From Phytoseiulus persimilis (lineage: Eukaryota; Arthropoda; Arachnida; Mesostigmata; Phytoseiidae), in NCBI GenBank assembly GCA_037576195.1, contig CM075102.1, positions 34,530,745 to 34,594,744 on the forward strand: a DNA stretch of 64,000 nucleotides, in the 5' to 3' direction. The notes under the pieces were generated by a model that made no database searches, was not told where the DNA came from, and was given only the letters and a program-made list of their open reading frames with translations. A program made the translations under genes and the position numbers. Shown here one piece after another: positions 55,921-64,000 of the stretch. Every line of letters starts with the position of its first letter. Position 1 is the first letter of the stretch.

Positions 55921-56133
55921 ATGAAGCTTGCGAGAATATTTGTAATGGTTTTGCTTTTACTGTTCTTACCCATTGACTGCAATATATGCTCACATGCAGC
56001 GCTTCCTTCGCCCAAAAGCGTCGTCGCGTCGTCTCGGAACCGCCTTCTCATTGAAAATATCTTTCTGGAAACCGGAATTCCGCCGCACCGCTACCAAAGA
56101 CCCCGTCGTGAAAACCGCAGGTCTGATCGATAG
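55921..56133 (+). CDS. Putative short secreted peptide precursor, 70 aa
   Basis: ATG 55921 starts a classical signal peptide (MKLARIFVMVLLLLFLPIDC). A mature region of about 50 aa follows, ending in a very basic tail (HRYQRPRRENRRSDR) before TAG 56133. Dibasic sites in the tail suggest possible proprotein processing. The frame is also open upstream to 55720 but without signal-like sequence. A GTCTGA donor near the end and an alternative frame (LIDRWSSMQQARLIATDVAG) downstream leave the 3' end open. No known peptide family matches. Confidence 0.4.
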   Translation: MKLARIFVMVLLLLFLPIDCNICSHAALPSPKSVVASSRNRLLIENIFLETGIPPHRYQRPRRENRRSDR

Positions 56134-56516
56134 GTGGAGTAGCATGCAGCAGGCGAGATTGATCGCAACAGATGTAGCTGGTGGGTCTGCGATGGAAGCG
56201 ATGTCGCGTTTGGTCGGAATCGCTCGCTGTCTCAGCTGAACTATATGGTCACAAGACTAGCCGATAGGAGCCAATGTATGGAATGGCTGAGAAAACCGAC
56301 GACCGAGTTCTGTTTTGCGTAAGCGAAGAAGAGTCCGCGCGAATCGGCATGAAGATACTCTCGGACAACTCCTTCAGGCAGTAGTTCTCCGTCAGCCATA
56401 AAATTACATGAGGAATAGAGTTATATCGCACAGCAATTCGAATTAAGATGGGCATTGAGTTCCGATCGTTGTGGTTTAAACAATCACTTCTCGAGGAATC
56501 CGATCGTGGGTCGCAC

Positions 56517-56949
56517 TCAACGGAACATTTTCGGCGATTTTCTATTCGGCTCGACGGGCCTCCCTCGCGGTCTGGGTCCTCTTCGCGATGACCGCTGGTT
56601 CTGAAATACCGCTTGTGGATTTGAAACCCTGATTAGAACTTGAGATTCCTGACCCATGCTGGAGAGATTCGTGAACAGAATATGGGCCAGAGATCCAATC
56701 CCTGTTAAAGCTGAAATGGAATAATATATCAAGACAGTTCTACTGGAGCTCTGATACTGCAACGGATGCTAGAGGGGCGACCACAAGGACCATGTTGATA
56801 CATAGCTGACTTTGAAACCTTCCTACGGAGCACTCGAAAACCCGCTCGGCTGTGTGTCGGAGTGGCATCATTTTCGAGCTACCCATGTACAAGATTCGCG
56901 AGTTGAATTGATTGGCAGCTGGCTCGTTTGTGGTCAGATCGGCGAACAC
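56517..56949 (-). CDS. Minus-strand candidate gene, unresolved
   Basis: ATG 56949 opens a 69-codon frame (RHTAERVFECSVGRFQSQLC, hydrophobic NMVLVVAPLASVAV). A TTCCATTTCAG acceptor follows 47 nt after a GTATCA donor-like site, then open frames run to about 56517. Phases for the join do not agree cleanly (donor phase 0, best downstream frame phase 2), so the structure is doubtful. No family recognised. Confidence 0.25.
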
Positions 56950-57428
56950 CTGGTCGAAACAAGACCCGTTCCGCGAGCCGATTAGGTCCTACAGTGCTCA
57001 TGTGAGGATGACGTCATGTCTTGAACCTCGATCTTGCTGATTGATTCACGAGCACGCTCGCCTTCTGCATCGGGAGCCCCGAAAGAATGTTGAATTTCCA
57101 CGAAAAGAACCTCAGAGATCTGTTAAAAACTCTCGGTTCTCTTTGCTGAATAGGAGACTCGCCCGAACCTTTGGGGGGATCAGTCGAAGATTACCCCAAA
57201 AAAGCGCTCTCAAAACGAACTTTCGAATTTGGCGCCCAGCGGAGTCACATGATAACCGAAAGGATTCAGCTCTCTCTCTGCAGTAGCATCAGCAGCCACC
57301 AGCCAGTACGGAACACTCTCTGTTGCAGACGTCCGTGGAGCGCCAGGAACGCAGAGAAAGCCTTTCACGGATCCTACCGACCTCGAATCTTCCTTGTGAA
57401 TCCGGAACGAGCTTCCTAACCCGCAGCA

Positions 57429-59064
57429 ATGGCGCAGACCGATCCCTACGTACAGAAACAGGTAGGTTGCGTTTGATTCAAGCCGAACGGGAGTGCGATC
57501 TCCGATTTCGAGGTACTGAATTTCTCTACCGTTCTGGGAGATAAATGTCTTCGCGCAAATCGTCCGCGCGATTGGTCCTTTGCTTATTCTGTTCGATCCC
57601 TTGAAAGCGCCCGGGTGGAAATTCGGCCATTGGAGCATTTGGAGAACGTTTCTCCGGGATGAAATCCAACTCCGCTCTGATCACGTGAGCAATGAGGATG
57701 ACCTCCATCTGGAGAATACCGTCTCTTGAATCGGTCGGATTGGCGCAGTTCCGAGGGGGGTTGTGCTTGTTGCATCCGGGGGTATAGCTTGCTGGAGGGA
57801 GTTCGTGGATCTATGCCATAGAATTCGATGAGCGATCCCGAGACGGACATCTCTGGAATGAATGGAACATCGAGAAGATCCACCCTCGTGACCCGACTCA
57901 GAAAAAAATTCGCACTCAACGACTCGAATGATGCTTTCAGATCCAGCACATGATGGCTTTCATCGAGCAGGAGGCGAACGAGAAAGCTGATGAGATCGAC
58001 TCTAAGGCTGAAGAAGAGTTCAACCTTCAGAAAGGTCAGCTCGTTACTGATGCTCGCCAGAAAATCAACGAAGAGTACGAGAAGCGTGAGAAACAAGTCG
58101 AACTCCAGCGCAAGATGTAAGAAATCTTTAGCCAGTTCATCAATAATCTCGTGGGTCGATTCGGCTCCTTTCAAGCAGTCTTAGATCTCGAAGTTTCCTT
58201 CTCCGCACTTGGTCTGCCAATATGAAGTATGAAAGAAATCCAACCCAATCCAATTAATTTCTTGTCCGGTTTTCCAGTCAAAGCTCGAAAATGTTGAACT
58301 TCGCTCGACTCCAAGTTCTCAAATGCAAAGAGAACCACATCAAAAACGTTCTCGAGGAGACTCGGGGTCAGCTCATCACTGGTGCCCAGAAACCGGAGGT
58401 GTACAGGACTCTGGTTGAAAAATTGCTGCTCCAAGGCTTGCTTCAACTGGTTGAAGACGTGAGTATCAGATCTCCATCCTCTTTCCCCACAAAGAGCTTT
58501 GTTTGGTGGAGATGATTTAGCGGCTTTAGGCGGCGATTTAGCGGCGATAGGGATCGACGGCGTTTCTGCTCGTTGCCGGATGATCTTCGAATTCTTCTAA
58601 CGTTGATTGCTTTCCTCGCGTTCACAGAACGTCGTGGTTCGATGCCGTCAGAGCGACGTCGCCCTTGTCGAGCAACTCAAAGGTGGAGTCTGTCAGCAGT
58701 TTGAACAGAAGGCTGGCCGCAAATGCAACGTTGTTATCGACACCAAAACATTCCTCAACGACAAGTGGTGAGAATCCCGTGACTGTAATGCCAACTGGCG
58801 CACTTCTGCTCAACATAGCGTTGAGATGCGTCGCATCTCAACTCCAACATGTGTCATCGACACGCCGCTGGGAGTTTCGAATATTCTGATCGTTGATAAT
58901 CTATTTTTTTCAGTGGTGGAGGTGTGGAAATCTATGCGCGTTTTGGCAAAATTATGGTGGCCAACACCTTGGAAAAAAGACTCGAGCACGTGGCTGCTCA
59001 GATGATGCCTCAAATGAGGGGGAAACTTTTCGGACCGAACCCCAACAGGAAGTTCTTGGACTAG
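57429..59064 (+). CDS. V-type proton ATPase subunit E
   Basis: Exons 57429-57461, 57941-58116, 58278-58458, 58628-58767 and 58914-59064 give 226 aa, the same length as human ATP6V1E1. Exon 1 encodes [11 protein letters not shown]; exon 2 continues [20 protein letters not shown], almost identical to the human N terminus. Later landmarks are [32 protein letters not shown] and the terminal NPNRKFLD. Subunit E with G forms the peripheral stators linking V1 to V0 in the pump that acidifies endomembrane compartments. The N-terminal half is a long helix that pairs with subunit G. Introns are 479, 161, 169 and 146 nt with consensus sites. The first coding exon is only 33 nt. Confidence 0.95.
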
Positions 59065-59304
59065 AAACATCGATGCGTTCATCGAAGTTCTCTACATACT
59101 ATTATATGCTGCTGCTGAAACTCCTCGTGTCTCGTGATGACCTGACTCTGGAGTTCCGAGCGAACCGTCGTCAAACCATGTGTTCCAACTGGATCTTCAA
59201 ATGTTGATTTTATTTTCTGTTGACTTCTGCGTGTAAAATTCCACTCTTCCTCGATAAGGTTATTAGTAGCTGGATGTGTTACGTGACCCAAGCGAATGTC
59301 TGCG

Positions 59305-59310
59305 AATAAA
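59305..59310 (+). terminator. Poly(A) signal of the V-ATPase E gene
   Basis: AATAAA 241 nt after the stop codon at 59062-59064, in the 3' UTR and about 120 nt before the convergent MOCS2 stop. Confidence 0.6.
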
Positions 59311-59426
59311 AGTAGATTCAAAACTCTAACGCTTCCGTGTGATGACGTGTTGACGGTGGAAACGTCGGAAGGAATATTCCTCACAGAGAAGAGGATTGAG
59401 AAGTCTGAGGATTTCGAGAAACGTTT

Positions 59427-59432
59427 TTTATT
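59427..59432 (-). terminator. Poly(A) signal overlapping the MOCS2B stop codon
   Basis: On the minus strand the last codons read GAA TAA A, so AATAAA contains the TAA stop (59428-59430). If used, cleavage would give a very short 3' UTR; another AATAAA on the minus strand lies near 59209-59214. Confidence 0.35.
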
Positions 59433-59880
59433 CGCGCCAGAAAGTCTCTCTATTCTCTTTCCACTCTTCATCGCCGTTGGTGAAGATTTCTTTCTTCCAC
59501 ACCGGGACTCTCGCCTTGATCTCATTAATAAGCCATTCTGTAGCTTTTATCGATTCAGCACGGTGTCCTCCGACGCTGAGGATCAGGATGCTGTCCTCTT
59601 TGACTTTCACAACGCCGATACGGTGAGCCACGAACAGATGTTTCACTGGGTAGATTTTTCGAACCTCGTCGCATAGAGTCCGAGTGATCTTCAGAGCCAT
59701 TTCTTCATAGGCTTCATATTCGAGCGCCACAACTTCCTTTCCGTCAACGATGTCCGCCCGAGTGGTCCCGAGGAAGATAGATATCGCTCCGCAGTCGGAT
59801 GACCGCACGGTGGATAAGGCCGTATTCACGTCCAGAGGTTCGCTTGTTAAAGTGATGAATGTCAAACCTTCGTTCGACAT
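59428..59880 (-). CDS. MOCS2B: Molybdopterin synthase catalytic subunit (MOCS2B/MoaE)
   Basis: Single-exon frame, 150 aa from ATG 59880. MoaE landmarks are AISIFLGTTR, a VVALEYEAYEEMALK block, VKHLFVAHRIGVV, and the active-site strand KARVPVWKKEIF followed by EEWKENRETFW. The paired lysines in WKKE correspond to catalytic lysines of E. coli MoaE. Two catalytic and two small subunits form the tetramer that puts two sulfurs into precursor Z (cPMP), making molybdopterin for sulfite oxidase, xanthine dehydrogenase and aldehyde oxidase. It lies directly downstream of MOCS2A on the same strand with one nucleotide between them (TGA-G-ATG). An in-frame GTG nine bases earlier is not needed. Confidence 0.95.
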   Translation of the reverse strand: MSNEGLTFITLTSEPLDVNTALSTVRSSDCGAISIFLGTTRADIVDGKEVVALEYEAYEEMALKITRTLCDEVRKIYPVKHLFVAHRIGVVKVKEDSILILSVGGHRAESIKATEWLINEIKARVPVWKKEIFTNGDEEWKENRETFWRE

Positions 59881-59881
59881 C

Positions 59882-60136
59882 TCAACCACCGCTCACGGGC
59901 GGAACGACGGCCACCTCGAGAGTGCGATCAGTAATTTCAGCAGAGTCCACAACGTATTTCAGATCTACAGCGATGATGCAATTGTCGAGTATCGGTTTGA
60001 GTGATGGCTCGATTTGCGAAATTCGGGATTTGATGTCCTCTGAAGCGTGGGGTCCCTCCGAGATTTCAAAGGCACGCTCTGAAACACCAGCGAGATCCCT
60101 TGCTTTCGCGAAGAACAGCAGCTTCACCAACACCAT
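59882..60136 (-). CDS. MOCS2A: Molybdopterin synthase sulfur carrier subunit (MOCS2A/MoaD)
   Basis: 84 aa from ATG 60136, a usual MoaD length. It begins with VLVKLLFFAKARDLAGVSE (the MoaD beta-grasp start) and ends in VVPPVSGG, the required C-terminal Gly-Gly that is adenylated and thiocarboxylated by MOCS3. The mature tail inserts into the MOCS2B active site. In animals both subunits come from one MOCS2 transcript with two reading frames. Here the two ORFs are contiguous and uninterrupted by introns. In vertebrates the frames overlap and use alternative first exons; here they do not overlap at all. Confidence 0.95.
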   Translation of the reverse strand: MVLVKLLFFAKARDLAGVSERAFEISEGPHASEDIKSRISQIEPSLKPILDNCIIAVDLKYVVDSAEITDRTLEVAVVPPVSGG

Positions 60137-60425
60137 TGAATAGCGCGACCGCAGCGAAGTACAGCTCCGTCAGCAAGCGACACGATCCTATTGCCGTCAA
60201 TGGCTCAGTGCCTCTTGGAAGACACATGACCCTCCTTCCAAGATATTTTGTTTACCTGCAGACGCTCTATGTGAGGCGATGCGGCATCACAGCTCCAATG
60301 TCCGACTGAAAGGCGACCGTAGCGATGGAGGGAACGGAAACATGAGATTTCAATGCGCGTTCCCTCTCAGCTGCTTTTGGATTAGGGATTCGGATCGCCC
60401 GAGCTCGAAGGTTCCTGGAGCGAAT

Positions 60426-60694
60426 TCACGGGACCGGGAACAGAGGGCAGATACCGTACTTGTTAGGGAGAGGATCATCAGTGGCATAGGTGACTCGAGC
60501 GGCGTCCCCGTCAGTTTGGCGCATTTGAGCCTCCATCCTCCGACGTGAACAGGGAATACACCTGCTGCTTCCAAATTGACGTATGCCTCGATTCTCCTGC
60601 AGTGGTCGAAAGCTGAGATGATGGCGGTCGCACACTTTCCACTTACGGAGGCATCGACATTATCAATGTAGGCTCCGGAGTCGATCTTATCCAT
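60426..60694 (-). CDS. Putative 72-aa protein, two exons with a 50-nt intron
   Basis: Exon 60647-60694 (ATG; MDKIDSGAYIDNVDAS) ends at GTAAGT and exon 60426-60596 starts after CCACTGCAG, both in phase 0. The second exon has SSRCIPCSRRRMEAQMRQTD and ends CPLFPVP. Consensus splice sites and frame agreement favour a real small gene. No signal peptide, TM or family recognised. It sits about 0.3 kb upstream of, and on the same strand as, MOCS2. Confidence 0.4.
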
Positions 60695-60699
60695 CTCCA

Positions 60700-62335
60700 G
60701 GTATCCAATATTCAGAGGCTAGAGAGCATTCGACGGTTCTTCGCGGGCTTGAGCTCCAAAGGGTCCGGAGATGAAGTACAAGCCCATCTAGCTGCGTAAT
60801 CTTCCGCTGTTACTGACGAGAGCGGCTCTCCCGACAAGACCGTTGCGTGACAAACGCCAGGCGGTTCCGCAGCTCGGGACACTCAGACCGGCTACACTCT
60901 CAAGGTTCACAATCGCTTATCGGTTTCAACCCCTCCTGGCATTTCATGTTGAGCTCGTACCACATCGGGGGATCCATCGAAAAATTGTTCTGGACGGCAA
61001 ACTGGAGGGATATCAGAACAGACATCCTATCTTGGTCGTTAGAGTCCCTGAGCGGAGCTCTCCAGATCAACTTGGAGGATTGAGAGCACGACAGCCGGAA
61101 CCACTTTTCCATCGAAGAGAACGCAGCAAGTGTGATCAACATTTACCAAGATTCTCACGACATTGGAGAGTGTTCCCGCTCTCCAACGAGAGGTCCCAGA
61201 GTCGCCAGCAACGCTTCGTTTTCAACAATTTCTCGACGAAAATTCTTAGTCAAACCGATGCTCCGAGCAAGAGCGAGCCGTCTGTCCGTCGAAACGTCCG
61301 GAGAAAGATGAACGCTCCAGTCGAGAAGGGTTCGATCGAATTCTCAGTGCAGATCGCTGGCTGGACAATCTAATATTCTCGAAACCACACGCCGGAGGCC
61401 CCCGAACTTATGTTTGGAAACCGCTCGAGACGTTCCCATCGGGATCCATTCCCGAACATCTTCTTGAGCTCATTATATCTCGCTCTCGGAGGCTTCTCAT
61501 TCGAGGTGGAGGACACAGCAGAATTGGTGCGATGCACCGCGAAACAAAGAGATCTCGTATGCTGCTCCCACTTGTTCATTATTCAACTCAGCATCGCGTC
61601 CTATGTTTGCGAGATAACGGGAATTCAAGTCATACGACTAGCGGAACACACAGCTGAAATATCTGAGGTCAGCGTAATGCGGTGGCTAGGGCGGTCTTCA
61701 TACGAAAAGGATAGCTGCTGAGATGAGAAGTTGCGTTCGGATCACTCGATAATGAGAACCGCGCGTCAGCCTGTTCACAAGCCTAGGCGTGGACGTTTTA
61801 TTAACATTGTGCATTCCTCGTTCGATGAAGACGATGATTGCAGCAATAGGTAGTGAACAACGCGTGAATCCCGCAGTGGCAGGCCTGCCTCCAATAGGAA
61901 AGATACACAGCTCGAATTCGAACTCCCGACGAAGCAGGTCCATCTTCGGGGGATCTCGAGCTGGGATATGTCATTGATTCGAAATTCTCGAATCGGAATA
62001 TCGACATGTTGTCTTCAACGTTTGAGTTATTCACAGGTTTATTTACAGTGTCGTATGCGAAGTATGAGTCTCCAGAGTATCGTTTCCCAGACCTCTCACA
62101 TACCTACAAGTGTCATGCGGGAGAAACATATGTTGAATTCTTGAAAGTAGTGCCAGTGCTGCTTAGAGATGATTTCAAGAACGTTGCTCCCTGAGATATT
62201 CAGAAGGCGAACCTATCACAGTTCTCGATGACGGTCTGGTGCGTTGATCCGCGCGATAGACTGAACGTATGTTTGGTCGGTCGCTCAGCTGTATTGAGCA
62301 ATTGTTCAACTCGGTGTCTCAATATCTGGGTCGCT
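60700..62335. other. Unresolved; competing long frames on both strands
   Basis: A 176-codon + frame (60843-61373) and another + frame (GGSIEKLFWTANWRDIR, then ASVINIYQDSHDIGECSR) overlap with a minus frame of 80 codons. None could be preferred or identified. Near 62038-62043 TTTATT (AATAAA on minus) may serve the oxygenase gene ending at 62336. Confidence 0.3.
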
Positions 62336-63880
62336 TCAGCTGGTTTTCTTCACCAAGTACGGACACATCGAACAATCGCCGTAAACATCGTTCAGCAAAG
62401 AATCTGGCAGAGTGTTGGGACTCGAATAAGCGTTCAGATATCGTCGCTCATGACGATAATTAAGGAATCGTCGGATCGTCCCGAAGCTGGTGATTCCACT
62501 TGCATAGACGAGTTTCATAAGGAAAATACAAATGCGATCCCCCACACCGAGTTTTTCGTTGAAATGTACTTGAAGGATCTGAAATCAGCGTAGCGATCAG
62601 TGAATCAGCGATCAAGTAGAACCTCGGAAATTGGCGCTTCCTGGGAATCATGATTAGAAATAAACCAAGAGTGGAGTCAATCTTGATAAACGTACCGGGC
62701 ACCAATACGCGATGAAGCCGTTCCTTGTGACGAATTTGTTTCCAATGGACTTCAGCACCGAGTCGAGAATTCCTCTGGCCATATTGAATTTATCCGAGTT
62801 GATTTCCAACATTGAGGGCCGGAGCAAATTGTCGACGAACGCCGTAGTCAGAGTCCTCAGATCGTCCAGTGATCCACCGCACACATTGTATTCATCCGAA
62901 ATCCCGAGGAGATAACCTGTGAACGATCGTCAGAGCTCAAATTCCTGTCGACTCAGTATCAGCTCCGGTATCGAGTTTGGCGAGCGGAGGTCTGAAGCAA
63001 TTATTCCCATCAATGGCTCTGAGCTGTAAGAGGCTCACCTATGCAACGCCAGTAGTGCATTATGGCCTCCTTGTCGGCTCTGGAGAGATGTCCAAGCCCC
63101 ACCGACTGAGGACAGATCATCATGAGGCCCACAAATGAAATCTGGGTTGTGGCCATGTAGAATTGCGAAATCCACAGCTCGTTCAGTCCGGGCCTGGGAT
63201 GAGATCGGTTCATGGATCGGTGAGACGTTGCGTGCATTTTCCTCACTAATGCGATACTCTTTGCCCCTGTATCGAATGAAGCGGTCAAGGCGGGTCAGTG
63301 TCAGTGTTCCACAGGCACTCGAACAGTCGACAGCAATCACGTTCACGATGATCGGAGGCGCTCCGAAATTCGAGACTCACCTTCGGTGCTCGGGTCGAAA
63401 ATGTCAGTGGAATACCATTTCATGATTTTGTTGCTAGTCGAGAGGTATCGGGATGCTAAATCTTTCAAGGATCCATGATTCCCGGTATTCGCGAGAACAG
63501 TGTAAGGAATCTCGATCGCAACCCCCAGGATCAAGCCGGCGAGGTGACAGAACATCGAGCTGAGAAAAAACACCAACCGTCGTACCACTGGACCCGAGGG
63601 GAGGTATTGATGAAATTAGCACAGGCGAACGTGATGATCGAGCACATTTTTCGCCTCTCTCAATTGAAACAATAGCATTCGCGAGATTAACTTACCATAG
63701 AAGATTGTCCATGAGGAGTTGCTGACCACGGAGGTATTGTTCCTCTCGAAACCATTTGGGTTTTTCAGCAGTGTTGCCACAATCTCCATCTTTGGTTTTA
63801 CCTTGCTGCAGTTTCTCCCAGGTGAGACGTTCGTTCTCGATTTGCACCACGACCTCATCAAGGCTCTCTTTTTGGCACAT
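62336..63880 (-). CDS. ER-bound oxygenase, mpaB/DUF2236 type (5 exons)
   Basis: Exons 63696-63880, 63381-63559, 63039-63266, 62696-62916 and 62336-62578 (minus) join in phases 2, 1, 1, 0 with consensus sites and give 351 aa. Landmarks of the mpaB/rubber-oxygenase catalytic domain (PF09995) are FREEQYLRGQQLLMDNLL, a hydrophobic segment (HLAGLILGVAIEI), KWYSTDIFDPSTEGAKSI, VRKMHATSHR (the VRxxH metal/haem-associated signature), YMATTQISFVGLMMICPQSV and HYWRCIGYLLGISDEYNVC. The match is to the insect-type members by memory. Fungal mpaB' cleaves prenyl side chains during mycophenolic acid synthesis; animal substrates are unknown to me. The length is typical and the gene looks complete, with a start at ATG 63880. 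Confidence 0.85.
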
Positions 63881-64000
63881 TCTCACCGAAGGTTGCGACT
63901 AGATTCCGACTTTGACTAGAAGTCCTGAGGGGACTCCTCAGGAGAGCCGAGAGAACTTGGTCCACGGCGCTCGCTCGAAAGATCAACTTTCACGCTGATG
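63881..64000. other. Upstream of the oxygenase gene to the window edge
   Basis: Only the 5' flank of the minus-strand oxygenase gene; no further feature is visible. Confidence 0.4.

Noticed and set aside
60843-61373. 176-codon + frame
   Set aside because: A second + frame over the same bases looks equally coding and neither has a family match or splice support.
1-64000. CRISPR arrays, bacterial operons, ribosomal RNA genes, long terminal repeats
   Set aside because: None seen; introns, poly(A) signals and animal-type proteins show nuclear eukaryotic DNA.

Overview
The window is eukaryotic nuclear DNA from an arthropod, most likely a mite or tick relative (a phytoseiid-type mite is my inference). 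Protein genes are split by short GT-AG introns, mostly about 50 to 150 nt. There are no operons apart from one bicistronic pair. Recognisable proteins are animal-type: V-ATPase subunit E, MOCS2A/MOCS2B, a PiT phosphate transporter, ELP6, an AKTIP-like E2 variant, an MDC1-like BRCT protein and an mpaB-type ER oxygenase. I assembled all exon structures by hand from reading-frame phase and splice sites. Coordinates given are coding spans; exon limits are in the evidence text.

Layout. 0.8-2.2 kb: a small Gly/His-rich secreted (cuticle-type) protein gene on +, with a TATA-like box and a poly(A) signal. 5.9-7.2 kb: a two-pass membrane protein with PPxY tail motifs. 8.2-9.0 kb: a small type II membrane protein. 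9.2-10.0 kb: ELP6 on -. 11.3-12.6 kb: AKTIP-like UEV protein. 12.8-14.1 kb: a partly resolved secretory or membrane gene. 14.9-15.9 kb: a tail-anchored Ser/Thr-rich protein on -. 16-31 kb: a gene-poor or poorly recognisable stretch. It holds several short candidate genes, a tRNA-like element, and an isolated ORF resembling the C-terminal domain of non-LTR retrotransposon polyproteins. 31.8-39.7 kb: a 22-exon gene for an MDC1/Mu2-like DNA-damage adaptor with divergent FHA and tandem BRCT domains. 40-48 kb: several uncharacterised candidates, the best being a two-exon helical protein at 43.2-43.7 kb. 50.3-51.8 kb: an intronless PiT transporter. 54-57 kb: weak candidates, including a 70-aa secreted peptide. 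57.4-59.1 kb: V-ATPase subunit E, convergent with the MOCS2 bicistronic gene at 59.4-60.1 kb. 62.3-63.9 kb: a five-exon mpaB/DUF2236 oxygenase gene on -.

The genes do not form one pathway. They are a normal mixture of housekeeping genes (tRNA modification, proton pump, molybdenum cofactor, phosphate uptake, DNA repair) with lineage-specific small proteins between them. The most unusual signals are apparent 32-33 nt introns in two small genes, the non-overlapping MOCS2A/B arrangement with a 1-nt spacer, the orphan retrotransposon C-terminal ORF, and several ORF pairs in one frame separated by a single stop. Many antisense and alternate-frame ORFs are shadows and were left out.
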